Source: Bacillus sp. 2B10
Lineage (GTDB): Bacteria > Pseudomonadota > Alphaproteobacteria > Sphingomonadales > Sphingomonadaceae
Assembly (NCBI GenBank): GCA_003946805.1
Contig: RPSH01000007.1
Coordinates: 62,001-126,000 of the forward strand
DNA: 64,000 bases
Reading direction: 5' to 3'
In this document: positions 43,576 to 52,899 of the stretch, in pieces
How the letters are laid out: the number at the start of each line of letters is the position of its first letter
Position numbering within the stretch: position 1 is the first letter of the stretch
Translations under genes and position numbers: made by a program
The notes under the pieces: model-generated
The model's database searches: none
What the model saw: only the letters and a program-made list of their open reading frames with translations
What the model was told of the DNA's origin: nothing

Positions 43576-44259
43576 ATGGCCCATATTCTCCTGACCGGGG
43601 GATCGCGCGGGATCGGGGCGGCGATTGCCGACCGGTTGCGTGGACCCCATGCCGTTGCCGTACAGGCGACGCGCGGCGACCTTGCCGCCGACTTCGCCGA
43701 TCCCGGTGCGCCGACGGACCTCTGGGCGCGGGCGCTCGACCGGCTGGACGGGCGGATCGACGTGCTCATCAACAATGCCGGCGTGTTCGAGGCGCACGAC
43801 CTGTCGCTGCCCCATGACCAGTGGGTCGCGGGGTGGGAGCGGACGATGCGGATCAACCTGACCGCCGCGGCCGAACTCAGCCGGCTGGCGGTGCTGCACT
43901 GGCAGGCGACCGGGCGGCCGGGGCGAATCGTCAACATCGCCAGCCGCGCGGCGCATCGCGGCGACAGTCCGGCACACTGGCATTATGCCGCGTCGAAGGC
44001 GGGGATGGTCGCGATGACCAAGACCATCGCCCGCGCCCATGCCGCCGAGGGCATATTGGCGTTCGCAATCTGTCCGGGGTTCGTCGCGACGGCGATGGCC
44101 GACACCGCCGGTCCGGCGACCGCGCAGGCCGATATTCCGCTGGGCCGGGTGGCGGCGGTCGACGAGGTGGCGACGGTGGCCGCCTTCTGTGCCACGGAGG
44201 CGCCCGAATCGATGACCGGCGCGGTGCTGGACATCAATGGCGCGAGTTACGTGCGATGA
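43576..44259 (+). CDS. short-chain dehydrogenase/reductase
   Basis: 227 residues, classical SDR. TGGSRGIG at 6-13 binds NAD(P), NNAG stabilises the core, Ser in IVNIASRAAH and YAASKAG give the catalytic Ser-Tyr-Lys. PGFVATAMAD and GAVLDINGASYVR end it. The substrate cannot be told. Its stop overlaps the prmA start (ATGA). Confidence 0.9.
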   Translation: MAHILLTGGSRGIGAAIADRLRGPHAVAVQATRGDLAADFADPGAPTDLWARALDRLDGRIDVLINNAGVFEAHDLSLPHDQWVAGWERTMRINLTAAAELSRLAVLHWQATGRPGRIVNIASRAAHRGDSPAHWHYAASKAGMVAMTKTIARAHAAEGILAFAICPGFVATAMADTAGPATAQADIPLGRVAAVDEVATVAAFCATEAPESMTGAVLDINGASYVR

Positions 44260-45188
44260 GCTGGAAACTGACCCTCCCCTGCACCCGGGCCGAGGCCGAG
44301 GCGATCGATGCCGCCGAGGATTTCGGGATCGATCCCGCGCCGGTGCTGATGACGACCGAAACGGTCGAGGACGATACCGAGACGTGGCGGCTCGACGCCT
44401 ATTTCGAGGCCGAGCCCGATGCGCACGCCGTGGCCGCGATCGCCGCGCTGGTGCCGAGCGCCGCGGGTAAGGCCGCTGGAATCGAGGCGCTGGGCGACGA
44501 GGACTGGGTGACGATGAGCCAGGCGGGGCTGGCGCCGCTGCATGTCGGGCGCTTCTATGTCCATGTCGGCGCGCTGGACACCGCCCCGGCGGGGACGCGG
44601 GCGTTCCGCATCGATGCGGGGCGCGCGTTCGGGACCGGGCATCACGAGACGACCAGCGGGTGCCTGGCCATGCTCGACCGGTTGGCGGACGCGGGCTTCG
44701 CCAATGTCATCGACCTCGGCACCGGGACCGGGTTGCTGGCGTTCGCGGCGCGCGAATTGTGGCCGGCGGCGCGGGTGATCGCGACCGATATCGATCCGGT
44801 GGCGATCGACGTGACGGCGCAGAATGCGACGACGAACGCGGTCGGCCGGGTCGAACTGGTGGTGGCCGATGGCGCGCTGTCGGACGCGATCACGACGGCG
44901 GCGCCCTATGACCTGCTGATCGCCAACATCCTTGCCGGGCCACTGATGTCGATGGCGCCCGAGGTGGCGGCGATCGCTGCGCCGGCGGCGACGATCGTGC
45001 TGGCGGGGTTGCTGGAGACGCAGCGGGCGGACGTGGTCGCGGCCTATGCGGCGTGCGGGTGTTCGCTGGAGGAGGTCGACCGGCGGGGCGACTGGAGCGT
45101 GTTGCGGCTGGTGGCGGGGGCGGACCGCTTCGTGCCGACCGCGCCGATCGATCCGAAGGGAAGGGACGGCTGGGCGCTGGACCTCTGA
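44256..45188 (+). CDS. prmA: ribosomal protein L11 methyltransferase
   Basis: 310 residues. AFGTGHHETTSGCL, VIDLGTGTGLLAFAA (SAM loop) and LLIANILAGPL are the PrmA signatures; residues 1-110 are the L11-binding ferredoxin-like domain. It trimethylates Lys residues and the N-terminus of L11. The stop codon lies in the family C palindrome that also ends the convergent phhA. Confidence 0.94.
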   Translation: MSWKLTLPCTRAEAEAIDAAEDFGIDPAPVLMTTETVEDDTETWRLDAYFEAEPDAHAVAAIAALVPSAAGKAAGIEALGDEDWVTMSQAGLAPLHVGRFYVHVGALDTAPAGTRAFRIDAGRAFGTGHHETTSGCLAMLDRLADAGFANVIDLGTGTGLLAFAARELWPAARVIATDIDPVAIDVTAQNATTNAVGRVELVVADGALSDAITTAAPYDLLIANILAGPLMSMAPEVAAIAAPAATIVLAGLLETQRADVVAAYAACGCSLEEVDRRGDWSVLRLVAGADRFVPTAPIDPKGRDGWALDL

Positions 45189-45217
45189 AATCCTCCCCGG
45201 CACGGGGAGGATTTCAG
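45185..45217. repeat. perfect 33-bp palindrome (family C) ending two convergent genes
   Basis: Two perfect 14-base arms (CTGAAATCCTCCCC and its complement) around GGCAC. The TGA of prmA (45186-45188) is in the left arm and the TGA of phhA (45214-45216, other strand) in the right arm. It is the minimal form of the longer family C repeats at 52660 and 57533 and probably works as a bidirectional hairpin at the 3' ends, though without a T run. Confidence 0.9.
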
Positions 45218-46080
45218 CGCTTCGACTTCGCGTATTCCTGCGTGCCTTCGGTCAGCACCACATCCTCGGGCAACACCGCATCCACCGCGATCTCGCGCTG
45301 TCCCCGGATCGCGTCGTAGACCGGCGCGAAGTCGGTCTCGACGGTCAGGCGCAGCAGGTCGTCGAAGCCGGGGATGACGAAATAGGTCTGCTGGAAATCG
45401 TCGATCCGGTAATCGGTACGCATGACCCGGGCGAGGTCGAGCATGATCCGGTTCGGGCTGGGATCGTCGAGCGAGAAGCGGGTTTCCGAGGCACTCGACA
45501 CGATGCCCGCGCCATAGATGCGCAGGCCGTCGGCTTCCTGCACCAGCCCGAATTCGACGGTGTACCAGTAGAGCCGGGCAAGCTGCTTGAGCGAACCCAG
45601 TTCGAGCGCGCGCAGGCCGCCGCGGCCATAGGCGGCGAGATAGTCGGCGAATACCGGGTCGGCGAGCATCGGCACATGGCCGAACACGTCGTGGAAGACG
45701 TCGGGTTCCTGCAGGTAATCGAGCTGGTCGGGGCGGCGGATGAAGTTGCCGGCGACGAAGCGGCGATTGGCCATGTGGGTGAAGAACACGTCGTCGGGCA
45801 CCAGCCCCGGCACCGCCACGACACGCCAGCCGGTCAGCGCCTCCAGCCGGTCCGACAGTTCCTCGAAATCGGGGATGCCCGATTCGGACAGCTTCAGCGC
45901 ATCGAGCCCGCGCAGGAACGCGTCCGACGCGCGGCCGGGCAGCAGCTTCATCTGCCGCGCATACAGCGTGTCCCATGTCGCATGGTCCTGTGCCCCATAG
46001 GCGTCCCAGCCCTGCGGGATCGTCCAGTCGGCATTGGCGCCCTCGGGCGGGCGGTCGAGCACATGGGTTTCGCTTGCCAT
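45214..46080 (-). CDS. phhA: phenylalanine 4-hydroxylase
   Basis: 288 residues. Non-haem iron, tetrahydropterin-dependent hydroxylase making tyrosine from phenylalanine. The iron ligands are His130 and His135 (FHDVFGHVP) and Glu176 (YTVEFGL), in the spacing of the bacterial enzyme. The length agrees with other proteobacterial PhhA. No pterin dehydratase gene is adjacent. Confidence 0.95.
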   Translation of the reverse strand: MASETHVLDRPPEGANADWTIPQGWDAYGAQDHATWDTLYARQMKLLPGRASDAFLRGLDALKLSESGIPDFEELSDRLEALTGWRVVAVPGLVPDDVFFTHMANRRFVAGNFIRRPDQLDYLQEPDVFHDVFGHVPMLADPVFADYLAAYGRGGLRALELGSLKQLARLYWYTVEFGLVQEADGLRIYGAGIVSSASETRFSLDDPSPNRIMLDLARVMRTDYRIDDFQQTYFVIPGFDDLLRLTVETDFAPVYDAIRGQREIAVDAVLPEDVVLTEGTQEYAKSKR

Positions 46081-46104
46081 CGCGCGATAGTAGCATGGGA
46101 AACG

Positions 46105-46761
46105 ATGCGACGGAAATGGCTGCGCCGAATTGCGGGGATGCTGGGGGCGGTGGCGCTCGTCGTGCTGACATATCTGTTCGCCGGGCTGGTCGGCGGGGCG
46201 ATCCCGGCGGGCGGACAGGCGCCGTCGGCGACCGGTGGCATCCGCATCTATGTCGAGGATAACGGCATCCATACCGGCATCGTCCTGCCCAAGCACGCCG
46301 CCGGCATGGCGTTCGACGATCTGGTGCGGGCGCAGGATATCGCCGATCCGCGCCATGCCGGCCATGGCTGGCTGTCGATCGGCTGGGGCGACCGCGCCTT
46401 CTATGTCGGCACGCCGACCTGGGGAGATGTGAAGCCCGCCACCATCGCCGCGGCCGCGATCGGCAGCGATGCGGTGGTGCTGCATGTCGGGCATCTGCCC
46501 GAGCCGGCCGGCGAGCCGGGGGTGTATCCGGTGATGCTCAGCCCCGACCAGTATCGCCGGCTGGTCACCGCGATCCGGGCGAGCTTTGCGCAAGGGACAC
46601 CGGTGCATGGCTATGGCGCGTCCGATGCCTTTTACGTCGCGCGCGGACGGTATAGTGCGGTGGAGACATGCAACAGCTGGACCGGACGGATGCTGCGGAT
46701 CGCGGGCGTGCCGATGGGGCGGTGGACGCCGTTTCCGGTGACGGTGACGTCGTGGCTGTGA
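46105..46761 (+). CDS. DUF2459 family membrane-anchored protein
   Basis: 218 residues. One membrane helix (about 10-31) then a periplasmic domain with VEDNGIHTGIVLPKH, WLSIGWGDRAFYV and ETCNSWTGRMLRIAG. The conserved His (IHTG) and Cys (TCNSW) recall a His/Cys hydrolase pair, which is typical for DUF2459, but no activity is known to me. Its stop overlaps the start of the hydrolase gene (GTGA). Confidence 0.85.
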   Translation: MRRKWLRRIAGMLGAVALVVLTYLFAGLVGGAIPAGGQAPSATGGIRIYVEDNGIHTGIVLPKHAAGMAFDDLVRAQDIADPRHAGHGWLSIGWGDRAFYVGTPTWGDVKPATIAAAAIGSDAVVLHVGHLPEPAGEPGVYPVMLSPDQYRRLVTAIRASFAQGTPVHGYGASDAFYVARGRYSAVETCNSWTGRMLRIAGVPMGRWTPFPVTVTSWL

Positions 46762-47492
46762 ACCCCCTCCCCCCGCCGCCGCTGGGCCGGTTCGTGATCG
46801 AGACGCCGCGCGCCGCACTGGCGCTGGCGGGGGTGCCGTTCGGCTGGCGCGCGGCGCTGGAGCATGCGCCACGTGCCGCGGGCGAGCCGGTGCTGCTGCT
46901 GCCCGGACTGTTCAACAGCGACCGGTCGAACGCGATCATGGCGCGCTACCTACGCGCGCTGGGCCATGATGCGCGCGGCTGGGAACTGGGGCGCAATTTC
47001 GGGCAGCGCAGCATCGGGCCGGACGGCGAGCTGCTGTTCGCGCGGATCGATGCGGTCGCGCAGGCGACCGGGCGGCCGGTGGCGCTGGTCGGGGTCAGCC
47101 TGGGCGGAATCATGGCGCGCCTCGCCGCGCACCGCCGCCCCGCGCTGGTCGAACAGGTGGTGAGCGTCGCCAGCCCCTATGCCGGGCCGGCGCGCTCGAC
47201 GCGGGTGTGGCGGCTGTACGAATGGATCAGCGGCGAATCGGTCGACGATCCCGCCGTGCTGGCGCTGGCCGACGAAGTGCGCCGCCCCCTGCCCGTCCCC
47301 GCCACCGCGATCTGGAGCGCCAGCGACGGGCTGGTCAACGGCCTTGGCTGCCATGTGGCGGGCGAGCCGGGCTGCCGGTCGGTCGAGGTGGTGAGCAGCC
47401 ATTACGGAGTGCAGACCCGGCTGGTCGTGCTGCGCGCGGTGGCGGAGGCGCTGGCGGGGAACCGAACTGCGACCTCCGTTCGTCCTGAGTAG
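46758..47492 (+). CDS. alpha/beta hydrolase
   Basis: 244 residues from a GTG overlapping the previous stop. VLLLPGLFNSDRSNAIMARYLRALG gives the oxyanion region, GVSLGG holds the nucleophile Ser, and SSHYG near the end the catalytic His. No signal peptide. Resembles lipase/acyltransferase-type hydrolases of proteobacteria; substrate unknown. The last residues (TSVRPE) are encoded by the family A repeat at 47478, i.e. the original C-terminus has been replaced or extended by repeat DNA. Confidence 0.82.
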   Translation: MNPLPPPPLGRFVIETPRAALALAGVPFGWRAALEHAPRAAGEPVLLLPGLFNSDRSNAIMARYLRALGHDARGWELGRNFGQRSIGPDGELLFARIDAVAQATGRPVALVGVSLGGIMARLAAHRRPALVEQVVSVASPYAGPARSTRVWRLYEWISGESVDDPAVLALADEVRRPLPVPATAIWSASDGLVNGLGCHVAGEPGCRSVEVVSSHYGVQTRLVVLRAVAEALAGNRTATSVRPE

Positions 47493-47587
47493 CCACTGAG
47501 CCTGTCGAAGGGGCGTATCGAAGGACCGCCAAGGGTGCTTCTATACGGGTCTTCGACTTTGCTCAGCCCCTACTCAGCACGAACGGA
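47478..47587. repeat. intergenic repeat, family A copy 2
   Basis: 110 bp, starts CGTTCGTCCTGAGTAGCC and ends CTACTCAGCACGAACGG. Its GAGTAG supplies the TAG stop of the preceding hydrolase gene. Confidence 0.85.
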
Positions 47588-47600
47588 TGGTCTGCAGTCC

Positions 47601-47846
47601 TCAATCGTCGTCGCGTCGCGCCTCGCGCCGTCGCCGCGCTTCTTCCTTGCGCATCTCGCGACCTTCGCGCGCTTCCTTCTTGCGCATCTTGCGGCCGTAG
47701 TTGCGGTCGGCTTCCGACTGGCTGGTGGTGGTCCAGTCGACGACCTGCGCCCCGGCGCGGACCGGGGCGGTGGCCACGTTCCAGACGGTGCTGACACAGC
47801 CGCCGGTCAGCGGCGCCATCGCCAATATCGCCCACGCCAGTCGCAT
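47601..47846 (-). CDS. small cationic putative lipoprotein
   Basis: 81 residues. A hydrophobic start MRLAWAILAMAPLTGGCVS has a marginal lipobox (LTGGC). The middle is VWNVATAPVRAGAQVVDWTT and the last 30 residues are almost wholly Lys/Arg/Glu, probably one long charged helix. No family recognised. It is 10 bp behind the GDPD gene on the same strand. Confidence 0.6.
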   Translation of the reverse strand: MRLAWAILAMAPLTGGCVSTVWNVATAPVRAGAQVVDWTTTSQSEADRNYGRKMRKKEAREGREMRKEEARRRREARRDDD

Positions 47847-47856
47847 CTCGTTGTCC

Positions 47857-48882
47857 TCAATAGGGTTTGTCGCGTATCTGCGCCCCGATTAGCGGGAAAT
47901 CGGTGAAGAAACCATCGACGCCGGCGGTGACGGCATCGGCAATCTCCTGCCCCACGCGGCCATGCGCCGCCGGACCGCCGGCTACCTTGTATCGCTCGGG
48001 CAGAAAGATGTTTTCGGCGCGATAGGTCCAGGGGTGGACGCGCAGGCCGGCGGCATGGGCGTCGCGGACCAGCGGCGTGGTCGCCGACACCAGCGCCTTG
48101 TTCGGGCCGATGCCCCAGGCATAGGTCGCCACGGCCCTCAGCCCGGCGGGCGTCGCCATCGTCGCGTAGCTGTCGACCGCGCGGTCGGCCGGGGCGCCGG
48201 CGGCGTCCATCAGCTGGATCAGGCGGATGCCGGTCAGCTTCTTCAGCGCCTTCAGGTTGTTCACCTCGAACGACTGGATGAAGACCGGGGCGGTCGCGCC
48301 GTCCCATCCCGCCTTGCGCAATTCGCCGACCAGCCGCGCCTCCATCGGGTGGCCGATCGACGCGAACCATGTCGGGTGTTTGGTTTCGGGATAGATGCCG
48401 ATGGTGCGCCCGGTCGCGGCGGTCGCCCGCTTGGCCAGCGCGATCACCTCGGCCAGCGTCGGGATCGGCTGCTGCCCGTCATACGCCGCGTTGGCCGGGC
48501 GCAGTTGCGGCAGGCGCTCCTTCGCGCGCAGCGTGCGCAGTTCGGCCAGCGTGAAATCCTCGGTGAACCAGCCGGTCACCTGCTGCCCGTCGATCGTCTT
48601 CGTCGTGCGCCGCGCGGCGAATTCGGGATGCGCCGCGACGTCGGTCGTGCCCGAAATCTCGTTCTCGTGCCGCGCCACGAACACGTCGTCCTTCGTCAGG
48701 ACGAGGTCGGGTTCGATGAAGTCGGCACCCTGTTCGATCGCGAGTGCATAGGCCGCGAGGGTATGTTCGGGGCGCGATCCGCTGGCGCCGCGATGCGCGA
48801 TCACGATCGGCACGGGATCGATCGGTCGTTCCTCCACCATCGCCCCGTTCCCCAGCATCGCCGCCACCAACGTACCCAACAT
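47857..48882 (-). CDS. glycerophosphodiester phosphodiesterase
   Basis: 341 residues. IAHRGASGSRPEHTLAAY (His, Arg, Glu), DFIEPDLVLTKDDVFVARHE and IYPETKHPTWF carry the metal and catalytic residues of GDPD in a TIM barrel. It splits deacylated phospholipids to glycerol-3-phosphate and an alcohol. The start MLGTLVAAMLGNGAM is hydrophobic and short, possibly a weak signal peptide. AGGGA lies 7 bases before the ATG. Diverges from the molybdenum hydroxylase genes. Confidence 0.92.
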   Translation of the reverse strand: MLGTLVAAMLGNGAMVEERPIDPVPIVIAHRGASGSRPEHTLAAYALAIEQGADFIEPDLVLTKDDVFVARHENEISGTTDVAAHPEFAARRTTKTIDGQQVTGWFTEDFTLAELRTLRAKERLPQLRPANAAYDGQQPIPTLAEVIALAKRATAATGRTIGIYPETKHPTWFASIGHPMEARLVGELRKAGWDGATAPVFIQSFEVNNLKALKKLTGIRLIQLMDAAGAPADRAVDSYATMATPAGLRAVATYAWGIGPNKALVSATTPLVRDAHAAGLRVHPWTYRAENIFLPERYKVAGGPAAHGRVGQEIADAVTAGVDGFFTDFPLIGAQIRDKPY

Positions 48883-48954
48883 CTGCGATCCCTTCGCAAG
48901 AGGAAACCCTTTGATGCGCGATCGTTAGCCGACACGACCAACGGAGCGCGCCCC

Positions 48955-49473
48955 ATGCAATTCACCATCAACGGACAGCCGTATCAGGCGGAGGCGGACA
49001 TCCGCACCTCGCTGCTCGACCTACTGCGCGAACATCTCTCGCTCACCGGCAGCAAGAAGGGCTGCGACCATGGCCAATGCGGGGCGTGCACCGTGCTGGT
49101 GAACGGCCGCCGCATCAATTCGTGCCTCACCCTCGCCGTGATGCATCAGGATGACGACATCGTGACGATCGAGGGGCTGGGCACGCCGGACAAGCTGCAT
49201 CCGTTGCAGGCGGCGTTCGTCAGGCACGACGGGTTCCAGTGCGGCTATTGCACGCCGGGGCAGATCTGTTCGGCGGTCGGCATGCTCGACGAGGTCGAGA
49301 AGGGCTGGCCAAGCCATGTCAGCGACACGCTGAACGATCCCGCCTTCACCGACGACGAGATTCGCGAGCGGATGAGCGGCAATATCTGTCGCTGTTCGGC
49401 CTATCCCAACATCGTCGATGCGATCCGCGAAGTCGCCGACGCGCGCCAGCCGGTCCGGGAGGCAGCGGAATGA
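48955..49473 (+). CDS. molybdenum hydroxylase [2Fe-2S] subunit (PaoA/YagT-like)
   Basis: 172 residues. [21 protein letters not shown] binds one [2Fe-2S] cluster and [12 protein letters not shown] ... CRCSAY the other. Unlike E. coli PaoA there is no Tat signal, so the complex should stay in the cytoplasm. First gene of a three-gene set coupled by ATGA overlaps. Confidence 0.93.
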   Translation: MQFTINGQPYQAEADIRTSLLDLLREHLSLTGSKKGCDHGQCGACTVLVNGRRINSCLTLAVMHQDDDIVTIEGLGTPDKLHPLQAAFVRHDGFQCGYCTPGQICSAVGMLDEVEKGWPSHVSDTLNDPAFTDDEIRERMSGNICRCSAYPNIVDAIREVADARQPVREAAE

Positions 49474-50447
49474 AACTGTTCGACTATGCCAGGGCCGACA
49501 GCGCCGAAACCGCGGTACGCGAAGGCGCGGTCCGCGACACCAAGTTCATCGCCGGCGGGACCAACCTGCTCGACCTGATGAAATTGCAGATCGAGACGCC
49601 CGCGCGGCTGGTCGACATCAGCCGCCTGCCGCTCGACCGGATCGAGGAGATCGACGGCGGCGGGGTGCGGATCGGCGCGCTGGTGCCCAATTCCGACCTC
49701 GCCGCGTCGCCGATCATCCGCGATCGCTACGAGGTGCTCAGCCGCGCGCTGCTGGCCGGCGCGTCGGGGCAGTTGCGCAACAAGGCGTCGACCGGCGGCA
49801 ACCTGCTGCAACGCACGCGCTGCTATTATTTCTACGAACCGGCGGCGCGCTGCAACAAGCGGGTGCCGGGGTCGGGCTGCGACGCGCAGCAGGGCTTCAA
49901 CCGCATCCTCGCCGTGCTCGGCACCAGCGAGCATTGCATCGCGACGCATCCCAGCGACATGGCGGTCGCGATGCGCGCGCTGGACGCGACGATCGTGACG
50001 CTGGGCAGCGATGGCGAGAAGCGGCGGATCGCGATCGGCGACTTCTATCGCCTGCCGGGTGACACGCCCGACGTGGAGACCGTGCTGCGGCCCGGCGAGC
50101 TCATCACCCATGTCGAACTGCCGGCGGCGCCCGCGGGTCGCCAGACCTATCGCAAGGTGCGCGACCGCGCATCCTATGCGTTCGCGCTGGTGTCGGTCGC
50201 CGGGATCGTCGGGCAGGACGGGGGCAGGATCGCCTCGGCCCGCCTCGCCTTCGGCGGGCTGGGACCGATGCCGTGGCGCGATGCCGCGGTCGAGAACGTG
50301 CTCGTCGGGCAGGCCCCTTCGGATGCGCTGTTCGCAGAGGCCGCCGACCTGTTGCTGCGCGATGCCAGAGGTTTCGGCAGCAACGATTTCAAGATTCCGC
50401 TGGCGCGCCGGACGCTGATCGCGACGCTGAGGGAGCTGACCGCATGA
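49470..50447 (+). CDS. molybdenum hydroxylase FAD subunit (PaoB/YagS-like) with extra cluster motif
   Basis: 325 residues. [14 protein letters not shown] and the FAD loops are standard; the insert [26 protein letters not shown] supplies cysteines for the additional [4Fe-4S] cluster that sets PaoB-like subunits apart from ordinary xanthine dehydrogenases. Passes electrons from the molybdenum site by way of the clusters to FAD. Confidence 0.92.
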   Translation: MKLFDYARADSAETAVREGAVRDTKFIAGGTNLLDLMKLQIETPARLVDISRLPLDRIEEIDGGGVRIGALVPNSDLAASPIIRDRYEVLSRALLAGASGQLRNKASTGGNLLQRTRCYYFYEPAARCNKRVPGSGCDAQQGFNRILAVLGTSEHCIATHPSDMAVAMRALDATIVTLGSDGEKRRIAIGDFYRLPGDTPDVETVLRPGELITHVELPAAPAGRQTYRKVRDRASYAFALVSVAGIVGQDGGRIASARLAFGGLGPMPWRDAAVENVLVGQAPSDALFAEAADLLLRDARGFGSNDFKIPLARRTLIATLRELTA

Positions 50448-52663
50448 CCACCAACGCGCTGCGCATGGACAAGCCCGTCGAGACCAGCCTGCTCGACACC
50501 GGGGTACAGGGGATCATCGGCAAGGGGATCGAACGGGTCGACGGCCCGCTGAAGGTGGCCGGACAGGCGACCTATTCGGCGGAATACGACTTCCCCGACA
50601 TGGCCTATGGCTTCCTCGTCCGCGCGCCGTTCGCGGCGGGGACGATCACCGCGATCGATGCCGAGGGGGCAAAGGCGCTGCCGGGCGTGGTCGATGTCGT
50701 CGTCGATCTGAAGACCTTCATCCGCAACCCGCAACAGGGCGGCGAGACCGGCGCGCCGACCCAGGGCGTCAAGGACGTGGCCTATTTCGGCGAGCCGGTG
50801 GCGATCGTCGTCGCCGAGAGCTTCGAGGTGGCGCGCGACGCTGCGCAGCTGGTGGCGATCCGGTACAAGCCGACCGAGGGCGTGTTCACGTTCGACGACC
50901 ATGTCGACGACGCGATCAAGCCGCCGCCGGGATCGATGCCGCCCTATCACGAACAGGGTGATCTCGACCGGGCGATGGCCGGGGCGGCGTTCACCATCGA
51001 CGATGTGTGGCGCACCCCGTCGCAGAATTCGGCGGCGATGGAGCCGCATGCGTCGATCGCGGTGTGGTACGATGCCGGGCTGACGCTGTACGGATCGCTC
51101 CAGATGCCGTCGTCGGACAAGCAGCAGCTGGCCAAGGCGCTGGGCGAGCGGGCGTCGAAGGTGCGCGTCGTCGCCCGCTATATCGGCGGCGGATTCGGAT
51201 CGAAGCTGGGCATCTCGCCCGACACGGTCGCCACGGCGATCGCGGCGAAGGCGGTCGGGCGGCCGGTCAAGACGGTGATGACCCGCCAGCAGGTGTTCGA
51301 CGCGACGGTACGCCGGTCGAACACGCAGCAGCGCTTTCGCCTTGCCGCCGATGCCGATGGCAGGCTGACGGGAATCGGGCACGAGACGCTGTGTTCCAAC
51401 CTGCCGGGCGAGGGCTATTTCGAGCCGGCGGGACAGGCGACGCAGTTCCTGTACGGCGGCGCGAACCGGATCATCAAGCACGATCTGGTCGAGCTGAACC
51501 GCACCCTGTCGGGGTCGATGCGCGCGCCGGGCGAGGCGGTCGGGCTGCTGGCGCAGGAAAATGCGATGGACGAGCTGGCGGAAAAGATCGGGATAGACCC
51601 GGTCGAGCTGCGCCGGCGCAACGATCCGGCGAAGGACCCGCAAAAGGACGTGCCCTTTTCGACGCGGTCGCTGACCCGCTGCCTCGACGCCGGAGCCACG
51701 GCGTTCGGCTGGGACCGGCGCAACATGGTGCCCGGCGGCCAGCGCGAGGGCGACTGGCTGATCGGGCACGGCATGGCGGCGACCACGCGCACCAACATGC
51801 TGCAACCGAGCGAGGCGCAGGTGTCGATCGGCCCCGACGGCCGTGCGCTGGTCGAAACCGACATGACCGATATCGGCACCGGCACCTATACCATCCTCGC
51901 CCAGATCGCGGGCGAGATCCTCGGCCTGCCGGTCGAGCGGGTGGCGGTGCACCTGGGCGATACCAACACGCCGCCGGGTGCGGGATCGGGCGGGTCGTGG
52001 GGTGCGGGCAGCAGCGGGTCGTCGGTGTATCTGGCGGCGCAGGCGCTGCGCGACAAGCTGGCGAAGGCGATGGGCGTCGATGCCGACGACATGACGCTGA
52101 AGGACGGCCATGCCATCGCCGGCAACCGTCGGGTCGCGATCGGCGAACTGGTCGGCGACGGGATCACCGCCACCGGATCGATCGAGCCGGGCAAGCAGGA
52201 GAAGGAAACCACACAGGCGAGCTATGGCGCGCATTTCTGCGAGGTGAAGGTCCATGCGGTGACCGGCGAGGTCCGCGTGACGCGCTGGCATGCGACGTTC
52301 GAGGCCGGACGCATCCTGAACCGGCAGACCGCGCGGTCGCAGTGCATCGGCGGCATCGTGTTCGGCATCGGCACCGCGCTGACCGAGGAACTGGTGCATG
52401 ACGACCGCGACGGGCGCATCGTCAACCACGACCTCGCCGAATATCACGTGCCGGCGCACGCCGACATTCCGGCGATGGACATCGTGTTCCTCGACGAACG
52501 CGACCCCCATGCCAACCCGTTGCAGGCAAAGGGGATCGGCGAGCTGGGGATCGGCGGGGCCGGCGCGGCGGTGACCAACGCGATCTACAACGCGACCGGC
52601 GTGCGCGTGCGCGATTATCCGGCGACGCTCGACAAGCTGCTGGAAGGGTTGCCCGCGGTCTGA
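50444..52663 (+). CDS. molybdopterin-binding subunit (PaoC/YagR-like aldehyde oxidoreductase)
   Basis: 739 residues. [20 protein letters not shown] at the start, [34 protein letters not shown] and the catalytic Glu in [12 protein letters not shown] mark the xanthine-oxidase family, in the PaoC branch. The likely reaction is oxidation of aldehydes to acids; the substrate is not known. XdhC and a MobA-like enzyme for its cofactor are encoded at 36-38 kb. The TGA lies at the start of a family C repeat. Confidence 0.93.
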   Translation: MTTNALRMDKPVETSLLDTGVQGIIGKGIERVDGPLKVAGQATYSAEYDFPDMAYGFLVRAPFAAGTITAIDAEGAKALPGVVDVVVDLKTFIRNPQQGGETGAPTQGVKDVAYFGEPVAIVVAESFEVARDAAQLVAIRYKPTEGVFTFDDHVDDAIKPPPGSMPPYHEQGDLDRAMAGAAFTIDDVWRTPSQNSAAMEPHASIAVWYDAGLTLYGSLQMPSSDKQQLAKALGERASKVRVVARYIGGGFGSKLGISPDTVATAIAAKAVGRPVKTVMTRQQVFDATVRRSNTQQRFRLAADADGRLTGIGHETLCSNLPGEGYFEPAGQATQFLYGGANRIIKHDLVELNRTLSGSMRAPGEAVGLLAQENAMDELAEKIGIDPVELRRRNDPAKDPQKDVPFSTRSLTRCLDAGATAFGWDRRNMVPGGQREGDWLIGHGMAATTRTNMLQPSEAQVSIGPDGRALVETDMTDIGTGTYTILAQIAGEILGLPVERVAVHLGDTNTPPGAGSGGSWGAGSSGSSVYLAAQALRDKLAKAMGVDADDMTLKDGHAIAGNRRVAIGELVGDGITATGSIEPGKQEKETTQASYGAHFCEVKVHAVTGEVRVTRWHATFEAGRILNRQTARSQCIGGIVFGIGTALTEELVHDDRDGRIVNHDLAEYHVPAHADIPAMDIVFLDERDPHANPLQAKGIGELGIGGAGAAVTNAIYNATGVRVRDYPATLDKLLEGLPAV

Positions 52664-52796
52664 AATCCGCCCCGGCACGGGGAGGGGGACCAGCGAAGCT
52701 GGTGGAGGGGGGTGGCCCCGCAACGCAACCGTGGCGGATGCAGCGCTCCCCCTCCACGATGCTGCGCATGGTCCCCCTCCCCGTGCCGGGGCGGAT
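52660..52796. repeat. long family C repeat
   Basis: 137 bp; outer arms CTGAAATCCGCCCCGGCACGG and its complement, inner arms GGGGGACCAGCGAAGCTGGT-like and GCTGCGCATGGTCCCCCTCC. The first arm contains the TGA of the molybdopterin subunit gene. It fills most of the gap before sdhB. Confidence 0.85.
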
Positions 52797-52899
52797 CGGT
52801 CGAAAAAGGCTTGTTCGCGTTTGCGGCATCCCCACCTGTCATGTATCTGACCCGCAAACCCGGGCGCGTTCCCGCCCCAAGCCGAACCGAGCGAGCACC

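Noticed and set aside
50174..52723. 849-codon minus-strand frame opposite the molybdopterin subunit
   Set aside because: No recognisable domain; opposite strand matches the xanthine oxidase family throughout.
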